From Dendrophyllia cribrosa (lineage: Eukaryota; Cnidaria; Anthozoa; Scleractinia; Dendrophylliidae): a DNA stretch of 64,000 nt. The notes below the pieces were generated by a model, which was given only the letters and a program-made list of their open reading frames with translations, was not told the origin of the DNA and ran no database searches. The stretch lies in NCBI GenBank assembly GCA_024195265.1, contig JAJLRJ010000009.1, positions 7,573,791-7,637,790 on the forward strand. Direction: 5' to 3'. Positions 47,976 through 60,041 of the stretch are shown in pieces; the first letter of the stretch is position 1; every line of letters begins with the position of its first letter. A program made the position numbers and the translations under genes.

Positions 47976-48019
47976 CGCTATTTTAATACGAACTCTCTGT
48001 ATTACGGCCCTTAGCCACC

Positions 48020-48265
<246 letters not shown>

Positions 48266-48269
48266 CCTC

Positions 48270-49130
48270 CCCCACACCCCTTTCAAACGCAAAAAGACAA
48301 AGAACCAAATACTGCGCCGTTCAATAACATGCAAAATCTGAAGTTCAACGTCCAACTAAAGTTTACGCTTTAAGTTGTCGTCAATCATAATTATGCCGAC
48401 AATTACATTGGACCCCAGAAAACAGAATCTGACAAAATGGATTGAAATCCACCAATCACAACCCACAAGCATGACCACGTGACCAGTTCAGTGCGCAAAG
48501 CATCGTTGTTTCCTGAGACGTCTGCTATGATAATTGCGGCAGTAAAAAACGAAGTGTTGGTTTAGAATTGAACTTCAGGGTTGGCGTGTTATTAAAAAGC
48601 GAAATAAAGATAGCTCGATGCAAATACACGCATAAGTGGGCTTTTGTTCATGATTGATTGAAAAAGCATGTTCACTCTAGTTGGTTAGAGCAAGTGACAA
48701 GAGTTTCTTAAACCAGTCACGGAGCTAAGCAACACTCAAGTCCACAGCAACCGACATAATTAGCTTCCGACAGCAAGAGAGATAACTCAGCGCAAAAGGA
48801 CAATTGCTTATAAACCGTTACTGTCTAGGGGTGCTTACTATAAAACCGCCCGGTTGGACATACCTGGTGTAAATGGTAAATGGGCTCATGGGAAAAGCCA
48901 GGAAACACAGAAAACAACAGCTTAGTCTCCAGGCTTCCCTCCCCGCTCACGCAGCATCAAATCCAATTCATGAAATCGCATGCACTTCTAAAACTCATTA
49001 ATAATTGATGACGAGACCTCAAAGAAAATCACTACAGTGAAGAAAGTTTGGTTACCCGGTCTTAATTTGTATAGATTTTGGTGATTTCAATCCTTCGTTT
49101 TCTCCGCATTTTATGATCAGTTTGAGAAGC
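48270..49130. other. Intergenic DNA upstream of the GPCR 3' end
   Basis: I see no gene or clear repeat. It probably includes part of the GPCR 3' UTR. Confidence 0.3.
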
Positions 49131-49132
49131 TA

Positions 49133-49257
49133 TATCAAACACTCGAACGAGTGTTTTATTAGGAATCTAAACACCTCGATGTGGGTTAAAAAAAATAATC
49201 GGCTGCGCCTCGTTTTTCAACCCACTTCTCGGTGTTTGGATATCCTGATGAAACACT
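49133..49257. mobile_element. Small inverted-repeat element
   Basis: AAACACTCGAACGAGTGTTT is followed by AACACCTCGATGTGGGTT, mirrored by AACCCACTTCTCGGTGTT and TGATGAAACACT. It lies just beyond the GPCR stop codon, probably in its 3' UTR. Confidence 0.6.
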
Positions 49258-49390
49258 CTTCCTCACTATATACTTCCAATATTACTTGGCGCGTGCGTAC
49301 AAGAGGAAAAGAGGGCCCAAGAATAAGGCCCCAAAGAGAACAATTAGTGGATCTCCCAAACCTGTGGCCGGTAAGCACCCCAGACATAAC

Positions 49391-52300
49391 CTATTCTTGT
49401 ATTTCAAAAGCGTGACGCGGTTGCTGTGAATTGCTGCTCTCTGAGGCTGCCATTTGCGTTTGGCGTCGCTCTCGCTCCAGCTGAACACGGTTTGGCTTCA
49501 GACATGGCAGCTGAACCAAGCTCTTAAGGTGATTTCTGAAGCGCTCGTTGACGAATGCGTAAACAAAAGGATTGACGCAGGAGTTGAAGGTGACAATAAC
49601 AATGCCGATGATGTAGGTGATGTTACCGTACTCTTGGTCATCGTGGAAAAAGTTGAGCATGTAGATGATCAGCACTGGGAACCACGTGATGCTGTACACA
49701 GCGCTCACCTACAAGCCAATCAAATCAATTATGGAGACATGCTGTGTACTTCTAACTTTTGAGTCTGTCGACGGAATATTATGGTATGAGCATTCAAATG
49801 AAACTGTTTCGTCAGTACTTTTGCATGGTAACATTTGCCATTAGGAACCTTAGGATCTGAGTACGAGTACGAGATTGAGGATGAGTACGACTTTGAAATT
49901 TCAAACCAGTCATGTTCCCAAACTGTTGCTGGTCAGTAGATAAGAAGGCTCCCCCTATGAATGAGATTGTTGTGATATTAAGTGATTATCTAAAGCACGC
50001 GAACTAGGTTTGAAAAATCGTACTCGTACTCAATCTCGTACTCGTAGTCCGATCCAAACTTCCATGTTTTTGGCACCATTGGGAGTTTAAAGGGTTGATA
50101 AGCAGTGTGTTTATCTTAGGAGAAGCGTCTTTTCTGGGGACTCAAAACGATGCAGGAGACCAGCTTTTAAACCATCATTCAGGTCGATAGCACATAACTT
50201 AAGTCGCTTCATAGACTATCTAACCCAACCTCATTCCCGATTGCTGTCTTCTGTCCGCTTTTTTTTTTTTTTTTTTTTGCTCCAGGGAGCAGGAAGAAGA
50301 CTAACCTCGCCTCCAGGGCTTCTCCGCTTTCAAAATGGCGGGTCGAGCGGAGAAACTCCTGGAAAAGGCTGTCAAAATATTTCATTAAGGTGGCTCCAAG
50401 TAGTTTTTTTTGGGTCACACTTCCCTTTTTTGAATGCGCTTATACATAATCTTACTTTAGCTCGATGAATCTGAATTTGATACCATATGTTAGGCTTAGA
50501 TGAAAGATTTCAGCGATGCTCTTTTTATGCTAATCGGCGTTTCCATAGCAATGGTAAACAAACATGACGAAAAACAGTTTTTCCTAATTATCTTTCGATT
50601 TTGGGGCTACCCACGATAAGCAAATAAATGCGCTATAACCTACACAGTCTAGCACACTAAATGGGAAAATTTCAAACAAATAGACCCTATTCATAAATAG
50701 CGGCAGATTTATTTATTCTTTTATATTCATGCTAATCAGCCCAACTAGCCTCATTTTAAAGCAAAAATTCTTTTGAATTTTGCACATGCTAACGAGGCTA
50801 GTTGGGCTGATTAGCATGAATATAAAAGAATAATAAACCGGCCGCCATTTACGAATAGGGTCTATTAAACTGTTCGATTTTGAATAAATCGCTGAGACAT
50901 TATTAACACGTGTTTTTTTATGTTTGAAATGTAAGCGGTCAAAACATTCCACTCCCTACAAATAACTCTGACTATCTCCTCGGCAATAAAGAGATCGAGC
51001 TTTTTATTCAAATGCAGTTTTGCTTGACTTTTTCGCTCTTTTTAAACTGCATTTGAATGAAAAGCTCGATCTCTTTATTGCCGAGGAATTAGTCAGAGCT
51101 ATTTACAGGGAGTAATAATTTTAGTCTGAGGAAACATTCCATGGTAATTTTATGATAATTTGTGAAACCTATGGAATGTTTTGACCGCTTATATTTCAAA
51201 CATGAAAAAACACGTGTTAAAAATGTTTTAGCGAATTATTCAAAATCGAACAGTTTAATTTGTTTGAAATTTTCCCATTTAATGTGCTACACTGTGTAGA
51301 TTATAGCGCATTTATTCGCTTGTCGCGGGTAGCCGCAAAATCGAAAGATATTTTGGAAAAACTGTTTTTCGCCATATTTGTTTACCGTTGCTATGGAAAG
51401 AGCATCATCCAAAACTTTCATCCAAGTCTAACATCTGGTATCAAATTCAGATTTATTAAGCTGAAGTAAGATTATGTATAAGTGCATTCAAAAATTGAAG
51501 TGTGACCCCAAAAAAAAACTACTTGGAGCCACCTTAATACTGGAGCATTTTGTCACGTAAAACATGATGTTTCGTTTGAACAATGGTTTTAGATAGCCAG
51601 CAAACAAACACGGCTGCCAACCGCAATATCGTGTCACGTGACAAAATACTCCACGATTCTTCGAGTATTTTGGCTGCCAGGTGTTTCTGCGCCCGACCTA
51701 CCATTTTGAAAATGGATAGGGCCATGAGGACGAGTTTGAAAGAAGACGGACCCTGCAGAGAATGACGTTCAGTTGTTGATATTGAAGTTTTGGAAAGGTA
51801 TTTGGACCCAGACAGTTCATTTTTTATCAGCACAAAAAATGTTTTTTGCTGCGTAGCACTCACGTTGAATGATAATTGAAATTTAGTTAAGATTGAGTGC
51901 TGAAAAAACTGTTACAAAGACAGTAAGACGTTTCGGGGATAACCCCTTCATCGGTGTGAAGAACACAAACACTAATGATGGGGTGAACCCCGAAAAGTCT
52001 GACTGTCTTTGTAACAGTTTTTTCAGCACTCAATCTTAAAGCTGCATTACAGTCCGTACTGCGCAATCTCGGGGTTTGTTTTCATTTTTGTTTTGAATTT
52101 GTTGATATGTTACACTTCGGTAATAGTATACATGGAGTAAATGGGAGTAAACCGTCAGTCCGCCATTACGGCCGTTGTGTTTACGAATGCTCGATGAGCT
52201 GAAACGTCGGTTTGGGAAAACTTTGGGGTTCTTTTAGTTGTTATTATTGCTTGGCAAGGACACTCTGACGTTAATAATGAAGGAAAAGGTAAGTTTGTCC

Positions 52301-53890
52301 CGTAATTTCATTTTCGCTAGTAAACGTTCTTTGTTTGTGAGTCTCACAAACATTGCCGAGCTGAGATTGCGCAGTACGGACTGTAATTCATCTTTAACCA
52401 AGTGTCCTGGTACAGTCCGACAGCGCAGAGGGTTGACGAAAAACTTCAAGAACTGTGGAGGATTTTGACACACGACACATGATGAAATTACCTCCTGAGA
52501 CATCATTTCATCCGAAAATATCACGTGACCGTCAAAATCAAGTATTTCGGCAGCCTTGTCCAGGAGAGGTCCTGGAGACGAGGTTGACGAGTACCAATTC
52601 TTAAGAAGCGGGCACTGGGCTCCAGCCCTGGAACCAAGCTTTGCGGGCTCACACTGTGTTACCCATGAGGCAACGTCTGAGCAACTTGCTGAGAAATTCC
52701 GTACCCTTATCATGTGAGTCACGTTCTACGATTTATTCTGCAAACTTAAGGAAAATCTAAAATCCTTTCTTTGCTGACTTATTACTCATCTTGGAGAGTC
52801 ATGCTAAAAATCGCTTTTCGGAAGTGAGATATACTTAACTCCTTCACTCCCAGGGTCCCAGAGTCAATTATGGAGACAAGTGGCCGGTAGTTTTAACTTT
52901 TCAGTCTGTCAACGAAATCCTACGGTGACCATTTAAATGAAACCTCTTCGGCAGTCCTTTGCCATGGTACCGTTTGTTTTTCAATATTTTACAAAATGAA
53001 ATGCATGATTTTCCTTGAATTTTGATTTTTGGCACTCTTGGGAGTTAAAGGGTAAAAGTAAAGTAACAAGGTCGGGTGCATAAGTGCGCGCCATCTATTA
53101 TACTATTCGATCATTCTCCTGTAGATCAACTGTGGTACCATGTGTCCGGACCTTACATTACGTTGAAATTGATATAACGGTTTCTTAGTAGACTTACCAT
53201 GATCACCATTTTTGTCACGCGTTTGCGTGACTTTAGAATCGCTGCTTGCGTGACCCGAGGACCGTTTTGGGGCTTGATCCAAAGCCGACGGATGACTCTG
53301 ACATAGAGGGCAAACATCAAACCAACCGGTATCGCGCCAAACAGTACAAACCAGGCGGTGCTGTAAGCCTTGGGCATCCACTTCTCAGGCCAGAACTCGG
53401 TGCAGAAATCGATTTCTTTGTTGTAGCGTATATATAGGAAGAGAGGGAGGTTAAATACAATAGCCAACATCCAGCAGGCCACAACGACATATTTGACCTT
53501 CTTGATGGTGAGCTTCCCTCGGGTGCCATACGGATGAACGACGGCGAAGTAGCGCTCGACTGAAATGGCGACCAGTGAGAAAACTGAGGCGGACCCGCCC
53601 ATCCAGCTGAAGTTACCACCCGTAAACAGCTTGCAGATAAGTGATCCCCACAGACCATGCGGGTGTTCGAACGCGTGGATCAGAATAAAGCGAGGGGTAA
53701 CGAATAGCACCACCATAATGTCGGCTATTGCAAGATTTAGAACGAGATAATTCATGGGCGTTCTCATGGCGCGGTTGGTGATGATGACGAGGCAGGACAG
53801 AGTGTTGCCGGTCACACCGACTAGCACCATTATGCTAAATATTGTGGTCAAGGCGATCTGCGCGTCAAAGGACGTCGTGTATATCGTCAT
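49391..53890 (-). CDS. Rhodopsin-family (class A) peptide-type GPCR, two coding exons
   Basis: Coding exons on minus: 53890-53198 and 49708-49391, joined in phase 0 with GTAAGT and CTTGTAG sites, giving 336 residues and seven membrane segments. Landmarks: GN in TM1 (Asn29), NLAIAD in TM2 (Asp57), Cys86 and Cys163 for the extracellular disulfide, ERY (112-114) in place of DRY, Trp140 in TM4, TWFP in TM6 (Pro242) and NPFVY (277-281) in TM7, then a short basic C-tail. It resembles neuropeptide receptors of the NPY/neuropeptide FF/tachykinin type, but the ligand cannot be told. The intron splits TM6, a position that separates TM1-5 from TM6-7. The ATG at 53890 is preferred because a splice acceptor lies just 5' (near 53924). 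The 3.5-kb intron is full of MITEs. Confidence 0.92.
49728..50097. mobile_element. TTAA-family MITE split by a nested insertion
   Basis: TCAATTATGGAGACATG, GAGCATTCAAATGAAA and TCAGTACTTTTGCATGG belong to the TTAA family. The interior then breaks at about 49842 and resumes at about 50065 with TTGGCACCATTGGGAGT and TTTAAAGGGTTGA. Its left TTAA end is missing. Confidence 0.65.
49842..50064. mobile_element. Nested MITE with GTACGAGTACGAGATTGAG arms
   Basis: GTACGAGTACGAGATTGAG near 49860 is mirrored by CTCAATCTCGTACTCGTA near 50030-50047. It is the second copy of the 29260-29464 element and is inserted in the TTAA MITE around it, so it is younger than its host. Confidence 0.75.
50385..51537. 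mobile_element. 1.15-kb TTAA-flanked fold-back element
   Basis: TTAAGGTGGCTCCAAGTAGT at the left is mirrored by ACTACTTGGAGCCACCTTAA at the right. The pairing extends for about 300-500 bp per arm (for example GGAAAAACTGTTTTTCGCC at 51355 with its inverse near 50580). TTAA stands at both edges. A smaller palindrome is nested at 50683-50870, and the centre is a hairpin around AATAAAGAGATCGAGCTTTT (50985). It lies in the GPCR intron. Confidence 0.8.
50683..50870. mobile_element. Nested palindromic MITE
   Basis: AATAGACCCTATTCATAAAT is mirrored by TTTACGAATAGGGTCTATT, and TGCTAATCAGCCCAACTAGC by GCTAGTTGGGCTGATTAGCA. It is inserted in one arm of the fold-back element. Confidence 0.8.
51888..52039. 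mobile_element. Inverted-repeat element with hammerhead-like remnants
   Basis: AAGATTGAGTGCTGAAAAAA is mirrored by TTTTTTCAGCACTCAATCTT. Inside, the minus strand reads CCGATGA, AGGGG-TTAT-CCCC, GAAAC, close to a hammerhead core but with C for the second U. The plus arm has GATGGGGTGAACCCCGAAAA. Both look degenerate. Confidence 0.6.
52036..52396. mobile_element. Inverted-repeat element with AAGCTGCATTACAGTCCGTA ends
   Basis: TTACAGTCCGTACTGCGCAA is mirrored by TTGCGCAGTACGGACTGTAA. It is adjacent to the 51888-52039 element, in the GPCR intron. Confidence 0.7.
52835..53056. mobile_element. TTAA MITE, copy C
   Basis: It starts TTAACTCCTTCACTCCCAGG and ends CTCTTGGGAGTTAAAGGGTA, with the CCATTTAAATGAAACCTC interior. 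It is in the GPCR intron, close to exon 1. Confidence 0.75.
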
Positions 53891-54030
53891 TTCGTTTCTT
53901 TTGGAAATATGTATAGTCTTAACCTGAAACTGAAATCGGCCTGCGGTCAGCAACAACTTTTATGTATATTTTACAATTAATTCCAAGCGTAAAGATCTCC
54001 CCCCCGGTATTTGACTCGATGTCTCCGCAT

Positions 54031-54533
54031 ACCTTATTATAGGAAATTAACGCTCCGTGAAATTAACGCGAATTCTCAAAATTCGCGTTTAATTTAAGTC
54101 GCGTTAATTTTTGTGAGCGTTAATTTCCGCGACATTATTTAAGTGGAGCGTTCATTTCCGAGACCTTAATTTCACTCCCAAATTCTGCATACCGTCCAAA
54201 CACATATAGCAACTAGAAACCAATACTGCCTTCTCTTTTCTGCACACAATTTTTAATCTTTTACAATGTAAAAGCCTTAAAGATATGTCTTCTGCAATAT
54301 TTCCAGTTCAACCTTGCTTTCAGAAAGGCGGTTCTCGACATCTGTTTTTTTTTTTTGTTCCACACAGTCAGCCAAAATATCTTTAGATATATCAATAATC
54401 GCGTTAATTTTCTTCATTTTGAAAGTCCCCCACCCCCTCTCGCGTTAATTTCCTTTATTCGAAAGACATTTCCCCTCCAATTCGCGTTTCAAATACCTTA
54501 ATTTTCAGGAGCGTTAATTTCCTATAATAAGGT
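54031..54533. mobile_element. MITE with perfect 26-bp ends and GCGTTAATTT reiterations
   Basis: ACCTTATTATAGGAAATTAA at the left and TTAATTTCCTATAATAAGGT at the right are exact inverses and extend to 26 bp. CGCGTTAATTT or its inverse recurs about eight times inside. It lies in the putative 5' UTR intron of the GPCR gene. Confidence 0.85.
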
Positions 54534-54799
54534 AGAGTAGAATTGGCAACGTGGCTGGAACGCTGGGGTTTTGACTATCTACAAAACATGATTTTCGGTG
54601 GTCGTAAGCTGAAGTAATTCATATTAACCCTCGAGTCGTTCATGTGCCTTATAAACTATCTCCGCCGTAAACACGTGTACTTGTAGTCTTTTATTCGAGA
54701 AAAAAATATTCAAACTATAACTCGTGTCACTTTTCAGTGAAAAAAGATGCAAAAGAAAGAGTGAGTTTATTGCCACCCTTGGAAGCGGTCAAGCAGTAC

Positions 54800-55230
54800 T
54801 AAGAATTACTTAGGTATGCGGTAGTTTCCGCCGGTACGTTTCAGTCTGTGGATGAAAACTATGACATTTTTGCGCACACATTTCCTGCTTTATTATCATG
54901 CTGAACACGGTGGTTATATTGTGTCTCTAGTGTCGAAATCCCGAAGGATAACCATTCAAATGAAAGCCGTTGAGCAACGTTTTCCTTAGCTTGTTACAGG
55001 CGTTCAGATAGTGCGGAGCGGATAGGCGAACAACAAGGTGGTTCTATTTTGAGTCTGTGGATAAACTGGATTTCTAAGTTATGACCATTCAAACAAATTC
55101 TATTGAGCAGTACTTTCATGTGCTACTGTTTATTCTGCTGTATACAAACTGCTTTTAACTTTTGATTCTATGGATGAAATTTCAAAGGAAATTCAAATGG
55201 AGTACTTTTAAATGATTGTACTCCAACGGT
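54800..55230. repeat. Old diverged copies of the TTAA-family internal unit
   Basis: TTTCAGTCTGTGGATGAAAA, TTTGAGTCTGTGGATAAACT, CATTCAAA and GAGCAGTACTTTCATGTGCT follow the order of the 88-bp unit at 61623-62239 but with many changes. Confidence 0.4.
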
Positions 55231-55239
55231 GTTCTTAAT

Positions 55240-57120
55240 TTGTAAATTCAAGACTGAGGCAAATAAACGAAATAAAAACACTTTAAAAACGGAATCAACT
55301 TGAAATAAAGGAAACAAGCTTTTTACATTACTTATGCATGGGTATAAAAGGAAATACTTAAGAACGTAAAAGGACAGTATCCATCAATAAGCAATTCAAG
55401 AAATCTACATGGACTGACCGCTTCATTCGTATTTCGGCTTTCCATAACAGTAGCGCGCAATTTGTAACTCACTGTTATATGCATCTTATGCATAAGTCCT
55501 TCGAAAACATTTCAAGAAAGCTCAGTATATATATCAGCAAGGTGCAAGGTGCTTGGGAAAAATGTTGGCCTTATTATCGACCTTTTTTTTCGTAAAACAT
55601 TACCGGAAAAAATAAGTTTTTCACAGTTGTATCCTCTTGATGCCTTTGTGGCGATTCCAATTAACGTTGCTTTTAAGAAAGCAATAATGAGCCTTTTAAT
55701 GCCAAAGACGAACATAAGTCGGTCCCATATATCCCTTGTTATCTTCTGAATACACTTTTAAGGCATTGTAAAGCACAAAAAAAAACTAGAAAAAATATGA
55801 GAAACACGTTAAATTATGAAATCTACCATGTGTCGAAAAAAAAAATGATTCCATAGAATAACACGCTGTCAAAGACTAAGGACTGTCTTTACGTCCTCGG
55901 TTTAAATTTTTTTCATTATAGTTAGAATTTGACATCTAATTATTGAAAATTATATTTTATCTCCTTATCAGTGCAAATAATAGAACTATATGCTCGGTCT
56001 TTTCAAAGAAAATCCAGCTTCAAACCTGGGCTTTATTGACTTTTTTTAATATCCTGGATACATATTGTTGGTCAGAATTTCACTAAAATGAATAACTTAA
56101 AAATTCATTAAACCCTTGCGAAGTGACACAAATATCCCGCAATAATTCAGTCAGTTAAATATGAACAATGTTTGGAGGAAAACTTCAGCCATATATTTTT
56201 TTATCTCATCGTTAGTTAGAAAATGTTTATTATAAATATTCTTTTTTTTTCCCATTCGAGAAAAGACAAATTGAATGAAAATTGAAAGATTCTTTTATAT
56301 TTAAGTCATTTATGTTAAAGAGAGTTTTGACAAATTCTCAAAAATTGGTTGTCGCCAAATATCGCTTGAAGACAGAATACTTATCTTCAATAAGAATATT
56401 ATCTCGCTGATCTCTACCTGGTTTCAAATGTTTTCCCTACAGCAAAGAAAAAAATTGCTATCGAACAAATAATGTCAAAATAAAGGATAGAACACGCATG
56501 ATAAAGCTTCAATCCTGTTTTAGTTTCTCAGGCCGTGAGAACTGAAGAGAAGGCCGCTTGTGCTCACTGTTACTAGTAAAAATCAGCGGTGCCAAAGAAT
56601 ACCGTTAATTTTAGTTTTCTATAAAGATAAGGAAGAGCTTAGTTTCAGGTTTTTTTTTTTTGAAAACTCTAATGTCTCTTATGACATACTCTGTCCATTC
56701 CGCCTATTTATTGTTATCTGTAACATTTCCTAGCTCCAAAATTTGTTGCTAATAAGATTATTAACACCTATTCATTAAATTTTCCATTTCTCGGTGGCTT
56801 TTTAACTAATTTTACTACGAGGTTTTTGTTTTATATTTCTGTTTTAAACAAGAAAGAAAAAAAGAGAAATATTCCGTGAATGGTTACTCAAAAGCACCAG
56901 ACGTTGCCATAATACGTAGCAGTATAGTTGTCTATATACTCTCCGCAGGCCTTCCTTAACATGGTTCAAAACAAGGAACAAACAGAGCAGAGATAATTTT
57001 GGCTACACCAGCTTAGTGAAATGCTCAGTAATTACTGCACAAAATTGCTCTAAAAATGATGATTTCCTAATTTAAATATGGAAAATAAAAACACATTAGT
57101 AAAACCGAGAAATAGAAAAA
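55240..57120. other. AT-rich DNA with no recognised gene
   Basis: If the 5' UTR exon near 57.2 kb is right, this is GPCR intron sequence. I see no coding exon or intact repeat. Confidence 0.3.
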
Positions 57121-57132
57121 GGGAAAGCTTAC

Positions 57133-57280
57133 CGCATAAGAAAATGTTTCAATGTGAGAAACCGAAGTGAAGTCACACGCAGGGTAGCATCTTTTACTCA
57201 AGTGAAGCAAGCTCTGTTCGCAACAAAGCAGTTTTATGGCGTTGCCAAAAGCATCTTTTTCAACACTTTGTTCACCTTGA
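57133..57280 (-). other. Possible 5' UTR exon of the GPCR gene
   Basis: On minus the segment ends in CTTATGCG followed by a GTAAGC donor, and a TATA box lies about 30 bp upstream of its presumed start. The matching acceptor is the TTTCAG near 53924, just before the GPCR ATG. No other gene lies between. The link is inferred. Confidence 0.35.
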
Positions 57281-57303
57281 CAAGTTGAAGAAGCGCTCCA
57301 CTC

Positions 57304-57311
57304 TATTTATA
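57304..57311 (-). promoter_or_regulatory. TATA box, candidate GPCR promoter
   Basis: TATAAATA followed by GAGTGG on minus. It would place transcription start near 57275-57280. Confidence 0.4.
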
Positions 57312-57319
57312 TGTTATTA

Positions 57320-58600
57320 TCGCTTTTATTCTATTATTTTGTTTAAGTTTAAAGATGCGAATTCAATACTCATTTCATCGAAGGCTTAAACAATTATGAC
57401 GTAGGCAAAATTCTTAAAACTTGAATGATAACACTACGCCAAATACATTATTTTGTGTTGTAATAAAAATTTTGTTATAACAGCAGCTGTATCGATTGTT
57501 CATAAAACCTTGAACTGAGCTCCTCGATATAATCCATCAATCATGCAATTTGACTGGTCTTACCTCGCCACTAGCTACGAGGAAGTAAAAATATACTTCT
57601 TTCCAAGGAAATGTCTATCTTGGTTAGTAAACAAACGTTCTTTTCATAATGTATGTTTATATACTGATTGACTGATTTTACGAGTGAAATTTTAATTTGA
57701 TCCAGTGAAATGTTAGGGGATTTAATGGTATTATGCGAGCGGATTTCAGGCACTTAGTGATAAATCCTAACTAATTTCAGCGAATCACTGGAAAATCAAC
57801 ACGTTTGTAGTGAATTCGGCGCGTGTAACAATTTTTTTCACTGATTGGCGCCAGAAAAAGAAATTTTTATCTCCCCAAATCTCTCTCGGCCTCGCCGCCA
57901 GCAACGAACAGGTTTTTCTGGTTACAATGAAACTATTAAATCTTCTAGTTACAATGACACAAAAGTGGAGTCTTAAATCGTTGCGCATAAGAACTATAGA
58001 AAAATCGGCAATGTGATTTCTTTTCCTAATGTCCACAAAGCCATTTTGAATTGCTTTAATACAAAAATATTACATATTGGGTTGTGGGTAGTTTGTCCTG
58101 TTTTGACAAACCTGAATTGAAATGTAAATACGCAACGAAAACAGTTTGTTGGGGGGGGGGGGGGGGGTGGGGTAGGGAGGGTAACAAGAAAGGACACTAA
58201 TCGAGTGAGACTTTTTGTGTTTTTTGCATAACTTTTCACAACAGTTTATGGTAATATAACTAGAATTGTTTCGTCTGTTAAAATATTTTTGAGTATCTAG
58301 GGAATTAATACAGTACTGACAAACAAAAAACTTAATAACCTCACCCCACCCTACACCTTAAAGGAAAGGAGGTCACATGGTTTTGTTTTGAACAGCCAGG
58401 AAAGTGAAGACCTGTGCATGAAACGCTTTGCGAATCACGTTTTTTTTATCCGCTTTGTAAGAGTTTGGAAACAAAGGTAAGGTGCATTTTACTGTTGTGG
58501 CCTACGTCGTACTTTAGTTTAAAACGAAGCTATATTGCTTACCACATAAGCTTAACTTTTTCTTTATCGCGAGGCCTTTTAGCTGACAGGTTTTCAATCA
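57320..58600. other. Intergenic DNA with a poly-G tract
   Basis: A run of about 17 G at 58151-58167 is the only clear feature. No gene is recognised. Confidence 0.35.
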
Positions 58601-58619
58601 CTGGTCAGCCGCGTATTTA

Positions 58620-59641
58620 CAGTATGTTGCCCTAATTCCGGACACTTTTTGTTTTTTTCGTCATTTCTTACCTTGTAACAACAGAAGCGAGCTGAAATTT
58701 TCTCACCACATACCTTCTACTATACGTTATCTTCTGCTAAAGTGTCATCGACTGAACTGCTTTATTTTCGTCGTAATTTGCGAAAAAAAAGTGTCAAGTC
58801 GAGTGCCCTTATTACGGACAGGTTGCCCTAATTCCGGACGATCGCAATACGATTGTTTTCTTCGTTTTCTTGGCATTTTTCGTCTCCGTAACGAGAAAAA
58901 TTATATAAAATACCGTCCATAAGATAATACATATGCGAAATATTCAATTTTTTCAAACTGAATTGTTGCTTTCCCCAGTTTAACCAGGACGGACGCCGGA
59001 CGTTCGCCGGCGTAGAAAATTGAGTAAAAATAGTAAACAAATCAGAAAATTGCATAAATATCTTCAATACCTTTTCCGCCGTTGAAATGATGGTTATTGA
59101 AAGTTAAGTTTGACTGATCGCTAAGCTTTAATATATAACATAGATTCAAAAACAAATTCGAATTTCCAAACTTCCTTTTATACAATAATAACTGGTTAAG
59201 TTCTATTTTGTCCGGAATTAGGCACACATGACAAAAATTTAACAATTTTTTGTCGCAGTCTCGCTCGAAAATATGAAACAGTTAATTTGCTACTACATGA
59301 TAGGAAGAAACCGTAGTCCTTTTAGCCTGAATTATTCCCAAAATTAATAATTTACGTTGTGTCTTCTACGAAAAAACACGACAAATATAAAACGATGTAA
59401 TTCGATGCACGCTAAAAACGCAATTTTACGACGAAAAAAGTGCGACCTACCTTGAGAAGATCTTGAATTTCCTGTCTTAGACTACGCCAGGAAGGCCATA
59501 AAAGGAGTAAACGATAGATAAGTACTCAATAAATCATCTGAAATTATTGTTCGAATTTTATTTATAATTTGAGGAGAATAACGCAGCTCTAATCCGAAAG
59601 TGTCCGGAATAAGGGCTGTCCGGAATTAGGGCAACATACTG
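58620..59641. mobile_element. 1.0-kb pogo/Tigger-like element, nonautonomous
   Basis: CAGTATGTTGCCCTAATTCC and GGAATTAGGGCAACATACTG are exact inverse ends, extending to about 26 bp, each flanked by TA (58618-58619 and 59642-59643). A second GTTGCCCTAATTCCGGAC lies inside at about 58821, and TAATTCCGGAC/GTCCGGAATTA words recur. No transposase frame survives. Confidence 0.85.
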
Positions 59642-59649
59642 TAGCTAAT

Positions 59650-60040
59650 ATTTTTAAGTTTGATTCACAAGAGCAATTAACTTGCCTTCTCAATACCTTA
59701 ATTGATATTAAGTTAAGTGTTGTCGACGGTGTTTTGTAATATAGGCTGTTTTTTTATATTATTAGCTTATTAACATGTTTACATACAAGCTTGAACCTGT
59801 GTAGCTGAGGGCTGGACTTGTTTGGGTATTAAAACTTTCGTTGACTGTCGGGGAAACCTTAACAAGAGGTGTATTTGAGGCGGTGTTTCATGTGTATTAT
59901 GTAATGAACCGTTGTCTGATCATGACTTTAGAATCCCAGTTTTGGTTTAAGTTGTAATCGAGAAGGCAATTTTAAAAGGTAATAAATTGCATCGAAAAAT
60001 TATAATGAATTCAAAACAATAGGACCATAGACAACGTATT
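59650..60040. other. Intergenic DNA, nothing recognised
   Basis: AT-rich sequence between two transposable elements, with no gene or repeat that I can support. Confidence 0.3.
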
Positions 60041-60041
60041 G

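Noticed and set aside
52234..52722. Minus-strand open frame of 162 codons
   Set aside because: It overlaps an inverted-repeat element (52036-52396) and lies in the GPCR intron. I see no domain, no signal peptide and a repeat-derived N-terminus, so it is probably chance.
53891..53956. Longer N-terminus for the GPCR
   Set aside because: The upstream frame has no ATG, and a splice acceptor (TTTCAG near 53924) lies within it; the ATG at 53890 is the better start.
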